From positions 7,272 to 34,893 of the forward strand of contig JADHZB010001972.1 of assembly GCA_015657535.1 (NCBI GenBank): a DNA stretch of 27,622 nucleotides, given 5' to 3'. The translations under genes and the position numbers were made by a program. Shown here piece by piece: positions 26,737 through 27,622 of this stretch (within the stretch, counting starts at the first letter, position 1; every line of letters starts with the position of its first letter). The notes beneath the pieces are model-generated. The model saw only the letters and a program-made list of their open reading frames with translations. It made no database searches and was not told the origin of the DNA. This DNA is from Nephromyces sp. MM_2019 (taxonomy: Eukaryota; Apicomplexa; Aconoidasida; Nephromycida).

Positions 26737-26817
26737 AACACGAAGAACCTTACCAGAATTTGACTTTATAATAATAAAAATTATAATAATTTTTTAATTA
26801 TTATTATAGACAGGTGG

Positions 26818-26864
<47 letters not shown>

Positions 26865-27287
26865 ATAACGAGCGTAACCCTTATTATAAGTTTAGTTTAC
26901 TTATAATATTACTTTTTTAAAATTAAAAAGAGGAAGTAAGGATGACGTCAAGTCATCATGCCCTTTATGTTCTGGGCTACAACACGTGCTACAATGAATA
27001 GTACAATAGAAACAAATTTTATTATCGTGAGAAAAAATTAAACCTTAAAACTATTCTTAGTTCGGATCATAAACTGCAACTCGTTTATGTGAAGTTGGAA
27101 TCGCTAGTAATCGCCGGTCAGCTATACGGCGGTGAATATGTTCTCGAGCCTTGTACACACTGCCCGTCACGCCACGGAAGTTAATTTATCTTTAAATCTT
27201 TAAAAAAAGATCAAAGCACAAATTAATAACTAGGGTGAAGTCGTAACAAGGTAGCTGTACTGGAAGGTGCTGCTGGATAAAATACTA
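25801..27287 (+). rRNA. rrs: Small subunit (16S-type) ribosomal RNA
   Basis: About 1.49 kb on the plus strand. Landmarks: AGAGTTTGATCCTGGCTCAG at 25808-25827, the 530 loop CAGCAGCCGCGGTAATAC near 26287, GGAATTGACGGGGGCTCGCA near 26685, TGCATGGCTGTCGTCAGC near 26817, CTGCCCGTCACGCC near 27160, and GTCGTAACAAGGTAGCTG near 27240. The base equivalent to E. coli C1400 is T. The 3' end reads GGATAAAATACT where bacteria have GGATCACCTCC, so the anti-Shine-Dalgarno core CCUCC is absent; no gene in the window shows a clear purine-rich Shine-Dalgarno either. The 3' boundary is approximate. Confidence 0.97.
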
Positions 27288-27320
27288 ATAAGGTGGTTAG
27301 TAAAAAGTTTTTTAAACATG

Positions 27321-27343
27321 TTTTATTTAACATAGAAATAAAA
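27321..27343 (+). other. Stem-loop between SSU and the candidate 5S rRNA
   Basis: A perfect 8-bp stem TTTTATTT/AAATAAAA with loop AACATAG, seven bases upstream of the candidate 5S helix I. Its place between two mature RNA ends suggests a processing signal. In sequence this A+T-rich such hairpins also arise by chance. Confidence 0.4.
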
Positions 27344-27350
27344 TAGTAGG

Positions 27351-27464
27351 TAGGTGCCTATATTATATAAATAAACACTCCAAAATTATTTTGGTTGTGA
27401 AAAATATATTTAGCAGTAATAATACTTTTAATAAATTATTAAAGGAAAAGTAACTGGGTGCTTG
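27351..27464 (+). rRNA. rrf: Candidate divergent 5S rRNA
   Basis: A 114-base segment between SSU and trnI that folds as 5S rRNA. Helix I: 27351-27360 with 27455-27464 (10 bp, several G-U). Helix II: TAAATA 27368-27373 with TATTTA 27407-27412. Helix III: CAC/GTG (27376-27378, 27397-27399) and CCA/TGG (27380-27382, 27392-27394), with a two-base bulge on the 3' side. Helix IV: CTTTTAAT 27425-27432 with ATTAAAGG 27438-27445. Sequence also matches plastid 5S: GGTGCCTA near the start, GTGAAA after helix III, AGCAGTAATAATACT (compare UGCGGUGACGAUACU) and GGAAAAGTAACTGGG (compare GGAAAAAUAGCUCGA). Loop C is about five bases short. Confidence 0.65.
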
Positions 27465-27473
27465 ATAAAAAAA

Positions 27474-27500
27474 GAGCCTTTAGCTCAAGAGGAAAGAGCA

Positions 27501-27532
<32 letters not shown>

Positions 27533-27546
27533 CTCCAGAAAGGCTC
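27474..27546 (+). tRNA. trnI: tRNA-Ile (GAU)
   Basis: A cloverleaf with acceptor GAGCCTT/AAGGCTC, D stem GCTC/GAGC, anticodon stem CACCC/GGGTG around loop CTGATAA (anticodon GAT), and T arm CTCTGG-TTCAACT-CCAGA. It is the last gene of this repeat arm, 29 bases from the dyad axis. Confidence 0.95.
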
Positions 27547-27622
27547 ATAATAAAATAAAAATAGCAATATAAAAATTTTTATATTGCTATTTTTATTTTA
27601 TTATGAGCCTTTCTGGAGTTGA
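27529..27622. repeat. Perfect 94-bp palindrome at the junction of the two inverted-repeat arms
   Basis: Bases 27529-27575 are exactly mirrored by 27576-27622, with the axis inside AAAAATTTTT (27571-27580). The match includes the trnI 3' end, so this is the meeting point of the two rRNA repeat arms with no single-copy spacer. Symmetry runs to the window edge and presumably continues through the whole arm of about 5.5 kb. In Toxoplasma, linear apicoplast DNA ends map to the centre of the repeat. Confidence 0.93.
27605..27622 (-). tRNA. trnI: tRNA-Ile, second copy, 3' end only (cut by window edge)
   Basis: These 18 bases are the reverse complement of the trnI 3' end (acceptor strand and part of the T arm), the start of the second repeat arm. 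Confidence 0.9.

Noticed and set aside
27555..27596. Palindrome as a rho-independent terminator
   Set aside because: The symmetry is perfect to the window edge and includes trnI, so it is the inverted-repeat axis; it also lacks a G+C stem.
1..27622. CRISPR arrays, insertion sequences, group I or II introns, toxin or defence genes
   Set aside because: No spaced direct repeats, transposase or intron-encoded motifs were seen; every tRNA and protein gene examined is intronless, and A+T-rich near-repeats are compositional.

Overview
This window is most of an apicoplast genome: the relict plastid DNA of an apicomplexan, with coccidian-type organisation. The evidence is extreme A+T richness, a packed ribosomal-protein cluster running into tufA, plastid clpC, rpoB/rpoC1/split rpoC2 and sufB on the opposite strand, LSU and SSU rRNA genes head to head with a tRNA cluster between them, no photosynthesis genes, and in-frame UGA codons in most genes. 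Piroplasm apicoplasts are one-directional; this one is not.

Layout. Positions 66-7420 (+) hold rpl4-rpl23-rpl2-rps19-rps3-rps17-rpl14-rps8-rpl6-rps5-rpl36-rps11-rps12-rps7-tufA, with tiny spacers or overlaps. rpl16 is missing from its usual place between rps3 and rps17. Positions 7428-11347 (mostly +) hold a small unknown ORF, trnF(-), trnQ, trnW, rpl11, clpC, trnG, an unknown ORF, trnS and a probable rpl20. Positions 11333-22050 (-) hold, in transcription order, sufB, a probable rps18, a possible rpl19, rpoB, rpoC1, rpoC2A, rpoC2B and rps2. Positions 22059-27575 are one arm of the rRNA inverted repeat: a truncated rps4 5' end, trnT, LSU, trnfM, trnR, trnV, trnE, trnL, trnN, trnA, SSU, a candidate 5S rRNA, and trnI. 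A perfect dyad at 27575/27576 starts the second arm, and the window stops 47 bases into it. The rest of the circle (second arm, intact rps4, remaining tRNAs) lies outside.

The genes form a self-contained expression system: plastid RNA polymerase, ribosome, EF-Tu and tRNAs. It serves two non-ribosomal functions, Fe-S cluster assembly (SufB) and Clp chaperone/protein import or turnover (ClpC).

Two observations stand out. First, I count 33 in-frame UGA codons. None clearly falls at a conserved tryptophan, and the conserved tryptophans I checked are UGG. Four UGAs fall on cysteines that are highly conserved in homologues, including an RNA polymerase zinc ligand and the SufB Cys405 position; the only tRNA-Trp has anticodon CCA. 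This fits UGA = Cys better than the usual UGA = Trp. Second, the SSU-trnI spacer folds and reads like a divergent 5S rRNA, a gene generally reported as absent from apicoplast genomes. All homology calls are from recalled family motifs; no searches were run.
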